Positions 43,895 through 52,991 of a stretch of DNA of 64,000 nucleotides are shown piece after piece. A program made the translations under genes and the position numbers. The stretch lies in NCBI RefSeq assembly GCF_003569745.1, contig NZ_AP018498.1:1587001-1651000 (forward strand), in the 5' to 3' direction. The stretch is from Altererythrobacter sp. B11 (GTDB lineage: Bacteria > Pseudomonadota > Alphaproteobacteria > Sphingomonadales > Sphingomonadaceae). Below the pieces are notes generated by a model. It ran no database searches. It had not been told where the DNA came from and saw only the letters and a list, made by a program, of their open reading frames with translations. Position 1 is the stretch's first letter. Every line of letters begins with the position of its first letter.

Positions 43895-45742
43895 ATGAAA
43901 CTGCTCGCCTCCGCCGCGCTGCTGGCGCTTGCTGCCAATCTTGCCACCCCCGCCTTCGCCGCGGAGGATGCCCCAGCGACAGAGGCGAAGGCCGAGTTTC
44001 CGATGACGCCGCAGGGCGCGGCCGATTTCGTGGCTGCGGCCGAGAAGGATTTGTTCGATTACTCGGTGGATGCGAGCCGCATCGCCTGGGTCAACGCCAC
44101 CTATATCACCCCGGATACCGACGCGCTGGCCGCGCAAAGCGGCGCCGTGGGTACGGAAAAGGCGGTGCGCTATGCGCTGCAGGCCGCCCGCTACGCCCGC
44201 GTGAAGGGTCTCGATCCGGATGTGGCGCGCAAGCTCGATATCCTGCGCAACGGCATCGTGCTGCCGGCCCCGACCACGCCCGGTGCAGCGGCGGAGCTGA
44301 ACACGATCGCCACCGATCTCCAGTCGCAATACGGCAAGGGCAAGGGCACGCTCGATGGCAAGGCGATCTCCGGCTCCGACATCGAGGCGGAGATGGGCAA
44401 TCTCGATCATACGCCGGCCGAATACGCCGAAATGTGGAAGAGCTGGCACGACAATGTCGGCGCGCCGATGAAGGACGATTACGCACGGCTGGTGACCATC
44501 GCCAACGAAGGCGCGAAGGAACTGGGCTTTGCCGATGCGGGCGCCATGTGGCGGTCCAATTACGACATGGACCCGGATCAATTCGCCGCCACGACGGAGC
44601 GGCTGTGGGAGGAAATGAAGCCGCTGTACCTGGCGCTGCACACCTATGTCCGCACCCGGCTGAACGAGAAGTATGGCGATGCGGTGCAGCCCGCCTCCGG
44701 CCCGATCCGCGCGGACCTGCTGGGCAATATGTGGGCGCAGGAATGGGGCAATATCTATCCGCTGGTGGCGCCCCCGGGGGCCGGCGATCTGGGCTATGAC
44801 ATCGGCGATCTGCTGAAGGCGCAGGGCAAGCAGCCGCTGGACATGGTGAAGACGGGGGAGGGCTTCTATTCCTCACTCGGCTTCGAAAAGCTGCCCGAAA
44901 CCTTCTGGGAACGCAGCCTTTTCGTGAAGCCGGCCGACCGCGAAGTGGTCTGCCACGCCAGTGCCTGGGATGTGGACAACAAGGACGATATCCGCATCAA
45001 GATGTGCATCAAGGTGAATGCCGATGACTTCGTGACGATCCACCACGAGCTCGGCCACAACTACTATCAGCGTGCCTACAAGGAACAGCCGTATCTCTAT
45101 CTGAACGGCGCGAATGACGGATTCCACGAAGCCATCGGCGATTTCATCGCCCTGTCGATCACCCCGGAATATCTGGTGCAGATCGGCCTGCTGGACCGTT
45201 CGCAGGTGCCCAGCGCCGACAAGGACATCGGCCTGCTGCTGCGCCAGGCGATGGACAAGGTGGCCTTCCTGCCCTTCGGCCTGCTGGTAGACAAATGGCG
45301 CTGGGGGGTGTTCGACGGATCGATCAGCCCGGCGCAGTACAACACCGCCTGGGTGGATCTGAAGCGCGAGTATCAGGGCATCGTGCCGCCGGTGGAGCGG
45401 CCGGCAGACGCCTTCGACCCGGGCGCCAAATATCACATTCCCGGCAACACGCCCTACATGCGCTATTTCCTCGCGCGCATCCTCCAATTCCAGTTCTACA
45501 AGGCCGCGTGCGAGCAGGCGGGCTGGAAGGGACCGCTGCACCGCTGCAGCTTCTACGGCAACAAGCAGGTGGGCGAGAAGCTGAACGCGATGCTGGAAAT
45601 GGGCGCCAGCAAGCCCTGGCCGGAGGCGCTGGAGGTGTTCACCGGCAGCCGCGAGCTAAGCGCCAAGCCGATGCTCGACTATTTCGCGCCGCTGAAGAAG
45701 TGGCTGGACGAACAGAACAAGGGCAAGCCCAGCGGCTGGTAA
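43895..45742 (+). CDS. M2 family (ACE-like) zinc metallopeptidase
   Basis: A 615-residue exported dipeptidyl carboxypeptidase-like enzyme, homologous to angiotensin-converting enzyme. A signal peptide ends AFAAE. The zinc site HELGH is at residues 384-388 with the third ligand in GFHEAIGD some 25 residues later. FVTIHHELGHNYYQRAYK and PFGLLVDKWRW are family landmarks. It is a periplasmic enzyme by its signal. It stands alone with 80 bp upstream. Confidence 0.94.
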   Translation: MKLLASAALLALAANLATPAFAAEDAPATEAKAEFPMTPQGAADFVAAAEKDLFDYSVDASRIAWVNATYITPDTDALAAQSGAVGTEKAVRYALQAARYARVKGLDPDVARKLDILRNGIVLPAPTTPGAAAELNTIATDLQSQYGKGKGTLDGKAISGSDIEAEMGNLDHTPAEYAEMWKSWHDNVGAPMKDDYARLVTIANEGAKELGFADAGAMWRSNYDMDPDQFAATTERLWEEMKPLYLALHTYVRTRLNEKYGDAVQPASGPIRADLLGNMWAQEWGNIYPLVAPPGAGDLGYDIGDLLKAQGKQPLDMVKTGEGFYSSLGFEKLPETFWERSLFVKPADREVVCHASAWDVDNKDDIRIKMCIKVNADDFVTIHHELGHNYYQRAYKEQPYLYLNGANDGFHEAIGDFIALSITPEYLVQIGLLDRSQVPSADKDIGLLLRQAMDKVAFLPFGLLVDKWRWGVFDGSISPAQYNTAWVDLKREYQGIVPPVERPADAFDPGAKYHIPGNTPYMRYFLARILQFQFYKAACEQAGWKGPLHRCSFYGNKQVGEKLNAMLEMGASKPWPEALEVFTGSRELSAKPMLDYFAPLKKWLDEQNKGKPSGW

Positions 45743-45772
45743 GCGCCACCGCCCGCCGGGGCTGGCGCCCCG

Positions 45773-47206
45773 TCAGCGGAATGGCGGTTCGTTGAAGGCC
45801 CGCAGCTTGCGGCTATGCAGGCGCGGGCCTTCGGCGCGCAGGATCTCGCAGGAGCGGATGCCGATCTGCAGATGCGCGGCGATCGCTTCCTCGTAGAAGA
45901 CATTGGCCTGCCCCGGCAGCTTGATTTCGCCGTGCAGCGGCTTGTCCGAGACGCAGAGCAGCGTGCCGTAGGGCACGCGGAAGCGATAGCCCTGCGCCGC
46001 CAGCGTGGCGCTTTCCATCTCGATCGCCACGGCGCGGCTTTGCGACAGGCGCCGGGCGGTGTGGGTATAGCGCAGCTCCCAGTTGCGATCGTCCGTCGTC
46101 ACCACCGTGCCGGTACGCATGCGCTGCTTGAGATCGAGCCCCTGCACGCCGCTGACCTCCTCCGCCGCGGAGGCCATGGCCACCTGCACTTCGGCGATGG
46201 CGGGAATGGGGATTTCGGGCGGCAGGACGGAATCGAGCACGTGATCGTCGCGCAGATAGGCGTGTGCGAGGACGAAATCGCCGATCTTCTGCGTGGGGCG
46301 CAGGCCGCCGCAATGGCCGATCATCAGCCACGCTTCCGGCCGCAGCACGGCAAGGTGATCGGTGATCGTCTTGGCGTTCGAGGGGCCGACGCCGATATTC
46401 ACCAGCGAGATGCCGAGGCGGGAGCCGGCATGGAGGTGATAGGCTGGCATCTGGTGCCGCCGCCAGCTCGTTTCCGAAAGCTGGGCGCGTGCCCCTTCGG
46501 TCCGCTCCCCGACATGCAGCCCGCCGGTGCCGGTGAGCGCAGTATAGGTGCCATTGCCCACCTGCGTGCCGGCCCAGTCCACGAATTCATCGATATAGCG
46601 GTGATAGTTGGTAAACAGCACGAAGCGTTGGAAGTCTTCCGGCGGGGTGCCGGTGTAATGGGCGAGCCGCGCCAGGCTGAAATCGGTGCGCAACCCGTCG
46701 AACAGAGACAGCGGCATCGGCATGGCGGGATCCAGCTCGACATTGTCGGCCAGCTCGTCCCCGATCAGCGCCAGTTCGGTGGTGGGGAAATAGCGCGCCA
46801 ACTCGGTCGGGCGGACGCTCGCCATCGCTGCGCCCTGCTGCCCGTCGAGCACATAGGGGAAGGGGATTTCCTGCCGCGAAGGGACGATCTCGATCTCGAT
46901 CTCGTAATCGCTCTTCAGCAGTTCCAGCTGCTCGGCCAGATAGCCGGCGAACAGCCGGGGGCGCGTGACCGTGGTGGCATAGGTGCCGGGGAGCTGCAGC
47001 CGGCCGAAGGCGCGCGTGCGATCCTGCCGGTCGCCGATCCCGCCGAAATGGATGCGCAGCTCGGGGTAGCAATAGCTGCCGTCGTGCCGCCGCTCGGGGG
47101 CGGGCGGGGTGCCGGAACGGGCATATTCGGCGATGTCGTCGCGCAGCGCCGCCACGGCCGCATCATACACGGCGGTAAGGGTGGAAATGATCTGTGCTGA
47201 GTCCAT
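45773..47206 (-). CDS. amn: AMP nucleosidase
   Basis: Hydrolyses AMP to adenine and ribose 5-phosphate, helping set adenylate levels. The 477-residue protein has the Amn-specific N-terminal domain and a phosphorylase-like C-terminal domain with GHCGGLRPTQKIGDFVLAHA and VAIEMESATLAAQGYRFRVP. Single gene, convergent with the M2 peptidase and followed upstream by the rplI terminator. Confidence 0.95.
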   Translation of the reverse strand: MDSAQIISTLTAVYDAAVAALRDDIAEYARSGTPPAPERRHDGSYCYPELRIHFGGIGDRQDRTRAFGRLQLPGTYATTVTRPRLFAGYLAEQLELLKSDYEIEIEIVPSRQEIPFPYVLDGQQGAAMASVRPTELARYFPTTELALIGDELADNVELDPAMPMPLSLFDGLRTDFSLARLAHYTGTPPEDFQRFVLFTNYHRYIDEFVDWAGTQVGNGTYTALTGTGGLHVGERTEGARAQLSETSWRRHQMPAYHLHAGSRLGISLVNIGVGPSNAKTITDHLAVLRPEAWLMIGHCGGLRPTQKIGDFVLAHAYLRDDHVLDSVLPPEIPIPAIAEVQVAMASAAEEVSGVQGLDLKQRMRTGTVVTTDDRNWELRYTHTARRLSQSRAVAIEMESATLAAQGYRFRVPYGTLLCVSDKPLHGEIKLPGQANVFYEEAIAAHLQIGIRSCEILRAEGPRLHSRKLRAFNEPPFR

Positions 47207-47298
47207 AATGGTGTCTAGCCAGCGCTTCGCTACAATCCAAAGTATCTTTGTTGCGATCGCCTAGGCCGGCGTTCCGTGCGCGTCTGGAGCAGGCAAAG

Positions 47299-47334
47299 AA
47301 AAGGGCGCGATCCGCAGTGGATCGCGCCCCTTTT
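47299..47334 (-). terminator. Intrinsic terminator of rpsF-rpsR-rplI
   Basis: GGGCGCGATCC (47303-47313) pairs with GGATCGCGCCC (47319-47329) around a 5-nt loop, flanked by A-runs and T-runs on both sides. It lies 21 bp past the rplI stop. Its symmetry would also work on the plus strand. Confidence 0.9.
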
Positions 47335-47354
47335 CCTTATGGGAACCGGCAGGT

Positions 47355-47972
47355 TCAGCCTTCGGCGGCGTCCTCGCCCTCGTCGGCGCCCTGCATCAGC
47401 TCGGCCGGGATCTCGCCCGGTTCGAGGGTCGGGTCGACGGCTTCGGTGAAGCCTTCGCTCTCCGAACGCTCGTCCTCGTTCATCTGGGCGATCACGTCCA
47501 CGCCCTGGCTCTGCAGCTCCGCTTCGTCATCCGAGCGGGCGACATTGGCCTTGATCGTGATGTGCACTTCGGGGTGCAGCGCGATCGTCACGTCGAACAT
47601 GCCGATCGTCTTGATCGGGCTGCCCAGGATGACCTGGCGCTTGTCGATCTTGTGGCCCTTCTCTTCGAGGCCCAGCACGATGTCGCGCACATTGACCGAG
47701 CCATAGAGCTGGCCGGAGTTGGAGGAAGCGCGGATCAGCACGATTTCCGTGCCGGCCACCTTCTCGCCGGACTTTTCCGCATCGCTGCGGCGTTCGGCAT
47801 TTTCCTTCTCCAGGCGGTCGCGATTGGCTTCGAACACCTTGCGGTTCGAATCATTCGCGCGCAGCGCCTTCTTCTGCGGCAGCAGGAAGTTGCGGGCGTA
47901 GCCGTCCTTCACGGAAACGACATCGCCGATCGTGCCCAGCTTCTCGATACGTTCGAGCAGGATGATATCCAT
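47355..47972 (-). CDS. rplI: 50S ribosomal protein L9
   Basis: A 205-residue L9 with N-terminal RNA-binding domain ([36 protein letters not shown]), a long connecting helix and C-terminal domain, plus about 55 extra acidic residues at the end (EGEDAAEG). E. coli L9 has 149 residues. Last gene of the S6-S18-L9 operon. Confidence 0.96.
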   Translation of the reverse strand: MDIILLERIEKLGTIGDVVSVKDGYARNFLLPQKKALRANDSNRKVFEANRDRLEKENAERRSDAEKSGEKVAGTEIVLIRASSNSGQLYGSVNVRDIVLGLEEKGHKIDKRQVILGSPIKTIGMFDVTIALHPEVHITIKANVARSDDEAELQSQGVDVIAQMNEDERSESEGFTEAVDPTLEPGEIPAELMQGADEGEDAAEG

Positions 47973-47985
47973 CGGTCCGCCCTCC

Positions 47986-48210
47986 TTACTTCACGATGTA
48001 GGGCAGCAGGCCCAGATGGCGGGCGCGCTTGATCGCCTTGGCCAGCTCACGCTGCTTCTTGGCGGAAACGGCGGTGATGCGGCTCGGCACGATCTTGCCG
48101 CGTTCGGACATGAAGCCCTGCAGCAGGCGCACGTCCTTGTAATCGATTGCGGGGGCGTCCTTGGCCGAGAAGGGGCAGGACTTGCGGCGGCGGAGGAACG
48201 GGCGGGCCAT
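47986..48210 (-). CDS. rpsR: 30S ribosomal protein S18
   Basis: A 74-residue S18, the partner of S6 on the 30S platform. [19 protein letters not shown] and [19 protein letters not shown] are diagnostic. Its ATG overlaps the rpsF stop by one base. Confidence 0.97.
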   Translation of the reverse strand: MARPFLRRRKSCPFSAKDAPAIDYKDVRLLQGFMSERGKIVPSRITAVSAKKQRELAKAIKRARHLGLLPYIVK

Positions 48211-48566
48211 CAGTTGTCTCCTCCACGGCGCTTCCGGTCGCGCTCGTTCTTGCGCATCTGCACGGACGGGCCTTCCTCATGCTCTTCCACCGCGATGGTG
48301 AGCCAGCGGATCACGTCTTCGTTGATGCGGTTCTGCCGCTCCAGCTCAGCGACGACACTGCCCGGACCCTCGATGTTGAGGAGGACGAAATGCGCCTTGC
48401 GGTTGCGGTCGATCTTGTAGGCGAGGCTCTTGAGGCCCCAGGTCTCGGTCTTGGTAACCTTGCCTTCGTTCGCTTCCACGATTTCCGTGGCGGCGGCGGC
48501 AAGCGCATCGACCTGAGCCTGGCTCAGATCCTGACGCGCGAGAAACACATGCTCGTAACGAGCCAT
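48210..48566 (-). CDS. rpsF: 30S ribosomal protein S6
   Basis: A 118-residue S6 starting [20 protein letters not shown], with [20 protein letters not shown] in the core and a basic C-terminal tail. First gene of rpsF-rpsR-rplI. In other bacteria the S6-S18 complex binds its own mRNA leader; the 5' region here was not resolved into that structure. Confidence 0.97.
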   Translation of the reverse strand: MARYEHVFLARQDLSQAQVDALAAAATEIVEANEGKVTKTETWGLKSLAYKIDRNRKAHFVLLNIEGPGSVVAELERQNRINEDVIRWLTIAVEEHEEGPSVQMRKNERDRKRRGGDN

Positions 48567-48679
48567 GTTGCGCTTCCTTTCACTTCATGCCGATCGCTGG
48601 CTTGTCCGCACCGAATGCGCGGGGCCCCTCCGGCTTTCTTTGACGAATTTCCTGCCCCCTCAGGGGCGCGGAAGGGGCG

Positions 48680-48707
48680 CACATACCGAAATTGCCGGGG
48701 AATGCAA
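48680..48707 (-). promoter_or_regulatory. Possible rpsF promoter
   Basis: On the minus strand TTGCAT (48707-48702), 16 bp, TATGTG (48685-48680), about 115 bases before the rpsF ATG. It resembles the candidate upstream of rpsA. Confidence 0.4.
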
Positions 48708-48743
48708 GTTCGGCTAGGCCGGAATCAACAAGGGGGAGGAACG

Positions 48744-49256
48744 ATGAAGGCACGAACCATGGCCGTGGCCAGCGCGCTTGGCGCTGCACTGGTGGCAGGC
48801 GGGGCCGCGGCACAGGCACCGCAGGAGCCGAAGCTGGAATTCGCCTTCGAAGAGACGGTGCTGCTGGGGCAGGCGGTGGCGCCCGGCGACACTGCGCGGG
48901 GCGGACGGCTGATCATCCCGATCACCGGCGGAACCTTCGAAGGGCCGGAAATCCGCGGCGAAGTGGTGCCCGGCGGATGGGACTGGCAATTGCGCCGGGC
49001 CGATGGCTGCACCGATGTGAAGGCGGATTATTTCCTCAAGACGGATGACGGCGTGGTCATCAATGTGGTGAACACCGGCGTCATCTGCCCGCCGGCAGCA
49101 GGGCAGGCACCGCCGCCCGTGCGCACCCATCCGGTGTTCGAGCCGCCGCTCGGCAAATATGAATGGCTGGGCAAGTCGGCCTTCATCGGCACGCTGGAAA
49201 TGGCCCCCGATTCGAAGGTGTCGGCCGTGCGCATCCGCTTTTATCGCCTGCGCTAG
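48744..49256 (+). CDS. DUF3237 family exported protein
   Basis: A 170-residue protein with a signal peptide ending AAAQA and a DUF3237 body (GGRLIIPITGGTFEGPEIRG, DDGVVINVVNTGV, YEWLGKSAFIGTLEM). The family is a beta-barrel of unknown function, sometimes linked to aromatic degradation genes. AGGGGGAGGA before the ATG at 48744 fixes the start. Its TAG stop and the stop of the next minus gene share the palindrome CTAG. Confidence 0.82.
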   Translation: MKARTMAVASALGAALVAGGAAAQAPQEPKLEFAFEETVLLGQAVAPGDTARGGRLIIPITGGTFEGPEIRGEVVPGGWDWQLRRADGCTDVKADYFLKTDDGVVINVVNTGVICPPAAGQAPPPVRTHPVFEPPLGKYEWLGKSAFIGTLEMAPDSKVSAVRIRFYRLR

Positions 49257-50671
49257 GGCAGGGCTGCCAGCAGATCCCTGGCGAAGGTGGTGAGCGTGTC
49301 GTCCCGCGCGCCCATCACCGCGATCCGGTCCCCCGGGGCGGCCAGTTCGCGGATGCGGGCGCCGCACTCGGCGCGGTCAGCGATATACTCCGCCCGCCCG
49401 CCGGCGGCGCGGATCATCTCCACGATGCGTTCGCTGCCCTCGCTGCGGTCCACCGTGCCGCCGAAATAGACCGGATCGCACAGGATCGTCACGTCATCCG
49501 GCCCGAGCTCGCGCGCGAAGGTGCGGGCCAGTTCGTGCCCCATCTGGCGCAGCGGGCCATAGCCATGCGGCTGGAAGAAGGCGATCACGCGCCCCTCATG
49601 CGCCTTCAGCGTGCGCAGCGTGGCGCGGCATTTCTCCGGATTGTGGCCGAAATCGTCGATCACGGTGATGCCCGAAGGGCTGGTGCCGATGATGTCGAAG
49701 CGGCGGGCCAGCCCGGCGAAGCCGCGTAGCGCGCGAACTGCGGCTTCCACCTCGACCCCCGCTGCGGCGGCCCCGGCGATCGCGGCCAGCGCGTTCGAAA
49801 GATTGTGCCTGCCGGGCATGGAGAGGACGAGCGGGTGGGCCGTGCCGTCGCGCCGGTCGATCACCGCGGCGCGCAGGCCGGTGGGGCCATATTCGGCGGT
49901 GCCGGGCACCACGCCGATCTGCGCGGCCGGGCTGTCGATCCCGTAGGTGAGCACCTTCGGCAGCTTTTCCGCCACGAAGCTGGCCTCCACATCGTCAGCA
50001 TTCACCACCGCCATGCGTGCGGAGCGCAGGAAATCGCGGAACAGCACGCGCAGCTGCTCCATGCTCTTGTGGTCGAGGCTGACGTTGAGCAGCACGGCGA
50101 CCTGCGGCCGGTAAAGCGCGATCGATCCGTCGCTTTCGTCCACTTCGCTGACGAAGGTCTCGCCCCGGCCCACGCGCGCGCTGGCGAAGGGGGCGTCGGC
50201 GGTGGCGAAGTTCTTCATCACCGCGCCGTTCATGATCGTGGGATCGGTGCCGGCCTGCAGCATGATCCAGCCGAGCATGCCGGTGACGGTGCTCTTGCCG
50301 CTGGTGCCGCCCACCGCCACCCCTTGCCCGGCCGCATTGAACAGCTGCGCGAGCAGTTCGGCCCGGCTCATGCGCGGGCAGCCCAGCTCCTTCGCGCGGA
50401 CGACTTCCGGCACGCTGTCTTCCACCGCCGCCGAAGCGACGAGCGTCTGGCGAGGGGAAGTGATGCCACTGCCGTCCTGCGGGAAGAGGGTGAAGCCCTG
50501 CCGTTCCAGCCATGCGAACTTCGCGGGGTTGAGCCCCTGGTCCCGGCTGCGGTCCGACCCGGCAACCTCGGCACCCCGGCCGCGCAGGATGGTAGCCAGC
50601 GGCAGCATGCCCGAACCGCCGATGCCAACGAAGAACCACGGGTGATCGGTCAGCGTAGCGGCGTCATTCAT
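49253..50671 (-). CDS. Mpl/MurC-like Mur ligase paralogue
   Basis: A 472-residue Mur-ligase of the MurC/Mpl type, judged by the N-terminal FVGIGGSGMLPLA, EVDESDGSIALYRP and the central HNLSNALAAIAG and FDIIG...DDFGHNPEKC segments. The ATP loop is GGTSGKST (121-128) instead of the usual GTHGKTT of MurC and Mpl, which is unusual. The cognate dcw cluster (murC-murB-ddlB) is absent here, so this is probably not the essential MurC. Divergent next to ldcA, which makes murein tripeptide, so a recycling ligase (Mpl-like, joining tripeptide to UDP-MurNAc) is the best inference. Another ligase substrate is possible. Confidence 0.75.
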   Translation of the reverse strand: MNDAATLTDHPWFFVGIGGSGMLPLATILRGRGAEVAGSDRSRDQGLNPAKFAWLERQGFTLFPQDGSGITSPRQTLVASAAVEDSVPEVVRAKELGCPRMSRAELLAQLFNAAGQGVAVGGTSGKSTVTGMLGWIMLQAGTDPTIMNGAVMKNFATADAPFASARVGRGETFVSEVDESDGSIALYRPQVAVLLNVSLDHKSMEQLRVLFRDFLRSARMAVVNADDVEASFVAEKLPKVLTYGIDSPAAQIGVVPGTAEYGPTGLRAAVIDRRDGTAHPLVLSMPGRHNLSNALAAIAGAAAAGVEVEAAVRALRGFAGLARRFDIIGTSPSGITVIDDFGHNPEKCRATLRTLKAHEGRVIAFFQPHGYGPLRQMGHELARTFARELGPDDVTILCDPVYFGGTVDRSEGSERIVEMIRAAGGRAEYIADRAECGARIRELAAPGDRIAVMGARDDTLTTFARDLLAALP

Positions 50672-50729
50672 GCACTATCTGCTATGCGCGCCCTCTCGAC
50701 TTTACAACTCGCAAAGCTACCAGTCGCGC

Positions 50730-51554
50730 ATGAGCCGTATCGCCATCTGCGCACCCGCCACACCGATCACCCGCGAACTGGCGGAGCGCGTGAGCGCGCT
50801 GGCGGCGGAATTCCCTTCGCTGGAGCTTGCCTTCCACGAGCAGTGCTTTGTCGAACAGGGGCATTTCGCCGGGGCGGACGAGCTGCGGCTGGCGGCGCTG
50901 CTGGACTGCGCGAGCGACCCGGCGGTGGACGCCGTGTGGTTCGCGCGGGGCGGCTATGGCGCCAACCGCATCGCCTCTGCGGCAATCTCGCGCATGGGCC
51001 CGGCGGCGCGGGACAAGGCGTTCCTCGGCTATTCGGACGCGGGCTATCTGCTGGCAGGGCTCTACCGCGCCGGCATCGGCCGATCGGTGCATGGGCCGAT
51101 GCCGATGGACCTGCGGCGCGACGGCGGGGAGCAGGCGGTGCGCCGCAGCCTGGCGTTTCTGGCGGGGGAGCCGATCGAACCCGATCACTCGCTGGCGCAG
51201 CGGCCGGTGGTGGCCTTCAACCTGATGACGCTCGCCATGCTGTGCGGCACCGATCTGATGCCCGACCTCGCCGGCCATGTGGTGATGGTGGAGGAAGTGG
51301 CCGAGCATCTCTATGCCATCGACCGGCTGTTCTTCCACGTTACGCAGCATCTTGGGGGGATCGCCGGGCTGCGGCTGGGGCGGGTGAGCGATGTGCCGGA
51401 GAACGACCGGCCCTTTGGCGCGCAGCCGGAGGAAATCGCCCGGTACTGGTGCGCGCGGGCCGGTATTCCCTACCTCGGCAGCGCCGACATCGGGCATGAC
51501 GCGCAGAACCGGATCGTGCCGTTCGGGGTTGCGGCATCGCAGCGGCTCCCATAG
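50730..51554 (+). CDS. ldcA: LD-carboxypeptidase (S66 family)
   Basis: A 274-residue cytosolic serine peptidase that removes the terminal D-Ala from murein tetrapeptides during wall recycling. The nucleophile is in GYSDAGYLL, the catalytic Glu in VMVEEVAEHLY, and the His in ADIGHDAQNRIVPFG; WFARGGYGANRI is the family motif upstream. The ATG at 50730 gives MSRIAICAPATPIT. It is 58 bp from the divergent Mur ligase and 27 bp before fabD. Confidence 0.92.
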   Translation: MSRIAICAPATPITRELAERVSALAAEFPSLELAFHEQCFVEQGHFAGADELRLAALLDCASDPAVDAVWFARGGYGANRIASAAISRMGPAARDKAFLGYSDAGYLLAGLYRAGIGRSVHGPMPMDLRRDGGEQAVRRSLAFLAGEPIEPDHSLAQRPVVAFNLMTLAMLCGTDLMPDLAGHVVMVEEVAEHLYAIDRLFFHVTQHLGGIAGLRLGRVSDVPENDRPFGAQPEEIARYWCARAGIPYLGSADIGHDAQNRIVPFGVAASQRLP

Positions 51555-51581
51555 GCGCGGCAACCCGATCAGGAGGACAGG

Positions 51582-52517
51582 ATGACCGCATTCGTATTTC
51601 CCGGCCAGGGCAGCCAGAAGGTGGGCATGGGCGCCGAACTCGCCGAGGCGAGCGCGGCAGCGCGCGAAGTGTTCCAGGAAGTGGACGAGGCGCTGGGCCA
51701 GAACCTTTCCCGCATTATGCGCGAAGGGCCGGAAGAGGAACTGACGCTGACCGAGAATGCCCAGCCGGCGATCATGGCGCATGCCATCGCCGTGCTGCGC
51801 GTGCTGGAGAAGGAAGGCGGCATTGCGATCGCCGCCAAGGGCGAATGCGTCGCCGGCCATTCGCTGGGTGAATACACCGCGCTGGCCGCGGCGGGCGCCT
51901 TCTCGCTCGCGGATACGGCGCGGCTGCTGAAGCTGCGCGGGCAGGCGATGCAGGCGGCTGTTCCGGTGGGCGTGGGCGCGATGTGCGCATTGCTGGGCGC
52001 GGATCTGGAAAAGACGACCAAGCTCGCCGAAGCCGCCGCCGAAGGGCAGGTGTGCGAAATCGCCAATGACAATGATCCGGGGCAGGTGGTGCTTTCGGGC
52101 CACCGCGAAGCGATCGAGCGCGCAGTGGCACTGGCCAAGGAATACGGCTGCAAGCGCGGCGTGCTGCTGCCCGTGTCCGCCCCCTTCCACTGCTCGCTGA
52201 TGCAGCCCGCGGCCGAGGCCATGGCCGAGGCGCTGGGCCGGACCCCGCCGCAGGTGATGCGCCTGCCGGTCTATGCCAATGTCACTGCCGGCCTGGTCAG
52301 CGATCCGGCGGTGGAGCGCGAACTGCTGGTGCAGCAGGTCACCGGCCGGGTACGCTGGCGCGAAAGCGTGATCGCGATGAAGGAAGCGGGCGTAAGCCGC
52401 TTCGTGGAACTGGGCGGCAAGGTCGTCGGCCCCATGATCGGCCGCACGGTGGAGGACGTCACCGTCACCAGCGTGCAGACCATGGCCGACATCGAAGCGC
52501 TGGCGAAGGAGATTTGA
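51582..52517 (+). CDS. fabD: Malonyl-CoA:ACP transacylase
   Basis: Loads malonate from CoA onto acyl carrier protein for fatty acid synthesis. The 311-residue protein starts MTAFVFPGQGSQ, has the nucleophile S94 in GHSLGEY and the catalytic His in SAPFHCSLM. AGGAGGACAGG gives a strong ribosome binding site. FabG is normally directly downstream; here a GxxExxY cassette intervenes. Confidence 0.97.
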   Translation: MTAFVFPGQGSQKVGMGAELAEASAAAREVFQEVDEALGQNLSRIMREGPEEELTLTENAQPAIMAHAIAVLRVLEKEGGIAIAAKGECVAGHSLGEYTALAAAGAFSLADTARLLKLRGQAMQAAVPVGVGAMCALLGADLEKTTKLAEAAAEGQVCEIANDNDPGQVVLSGHREAIERAVALAKEYGCKRGVLLPVSAPFHCSLMQPAAEAMAEALGRTPPQVMRLPVYANVTAGLVSDPAVERELLVQQVTGRVRWRESVIAMKEAGVSRFVELGGKVVGPMIGRTVEDVTVTSVQTMADIEALAKEI

Positions 52518-52542
52518 TGGCGCGCGCAGAGGCGCAGAGGCG
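52518..52542. repeat. Left inverted repeat of the GxxExxY cassette
   Basis: A 25-bp element starting directly after the fabD stop; 22 of 25 bases match the reverse complement of 52954-52978. It contains the short tandem GCGCAGAG. The following GGGGAGATC, partly shared with the other repeat (AGAT), precedes the small gene's ATG and serves as its ribosome binding site. Confidence 0.85.
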
Positions 52543-52550
52543 GGGAGATC

Positions 52551-52946
52551 ATGGATCAACCCGTTGATGCGCTGAGCGGCGCCGTCGTCACCGAAGCGAT
52601 CCGGATTCATCGGGAGCTTGGCCCCGGCCTGCTGGAGAGCGTTTATGAGCTCGTCTTGGCCGGCGCGCTCGCGCGAAGAGGCATCGAAGTCGAGCGGCAG
52701 ACGCCGGTCGATATCGAGTTCGACGGGCTGCGCTTCGCCGCCGCCTTTCGCATAGATCTGCTGGTCGGCGGCAAGCTGATCGTGGAGATCAAGTCTGTCG
52801 AGGCGCTCAGGGCCGTCCACGCCAAGCAATTGCTGACGTACCTGCGCCTGACCCACCGTTCGGTGGGCCTTCTGTTGAATTTTTCCGGCGAAACGATGAA
52901 GGAAGGCATTCGCCGGGTGGTCAACAACCATCGTCCGCAATCTTGA
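52551..52946 (+). CDS. GxxExxY family PD-(D/E)XK-like protein inserted in the fab operon
   Basis: A 131-residue member of the GxxExxY family, named for the motif seen here as G26-L-L-E29-S-V-Y32. The nuclease-like core is FRIDLLVGGKLIVEIKS with D69, E79 and K81, matching the PD-(D/E)XK pattern. The usual H20 and R21 precede the GxxExxY motif. Nuclease activity has not been established for the family as far as I know. The gene lies between fabD and fabG in the same direction, between inverted repeats that end at the fabD stop and 13 bp before the fabG ATG. Codon use resembles its neighbours, so it is not obviously recent. Confidence 0.88.
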   Translation: MDQPVDALSGAVVTEAIRIHRELGPGLLESVYELVLAGALARRGIEVERQTPVDIEFDGLRFAAAFRIDLLVGGKLIVEIKSVEALRAVHAKQLLTYLRLTHRSVGLLLNFSGETMKEGIRRVVNNHRPQS

Positions 52947-52953
52947 ATCTTTG

Positions 52954-52978
52954 CGCCTCCGCGCCTTTGCGCGAGCCA
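52954..52978. repeat. Right inverted repeat of the GxxExxY cassette
   Basis: Reverse-complement partner of 52518-52542 (22 of 25 matching). It begins 7 bp after the small gene's stop and ends 3 bp before the GGAG that serves fabG, so the fabG ribosome binding site is left intact. Confidence 0.85.
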
Positions 52979-52991
52979 ATTGGAGAATGAC

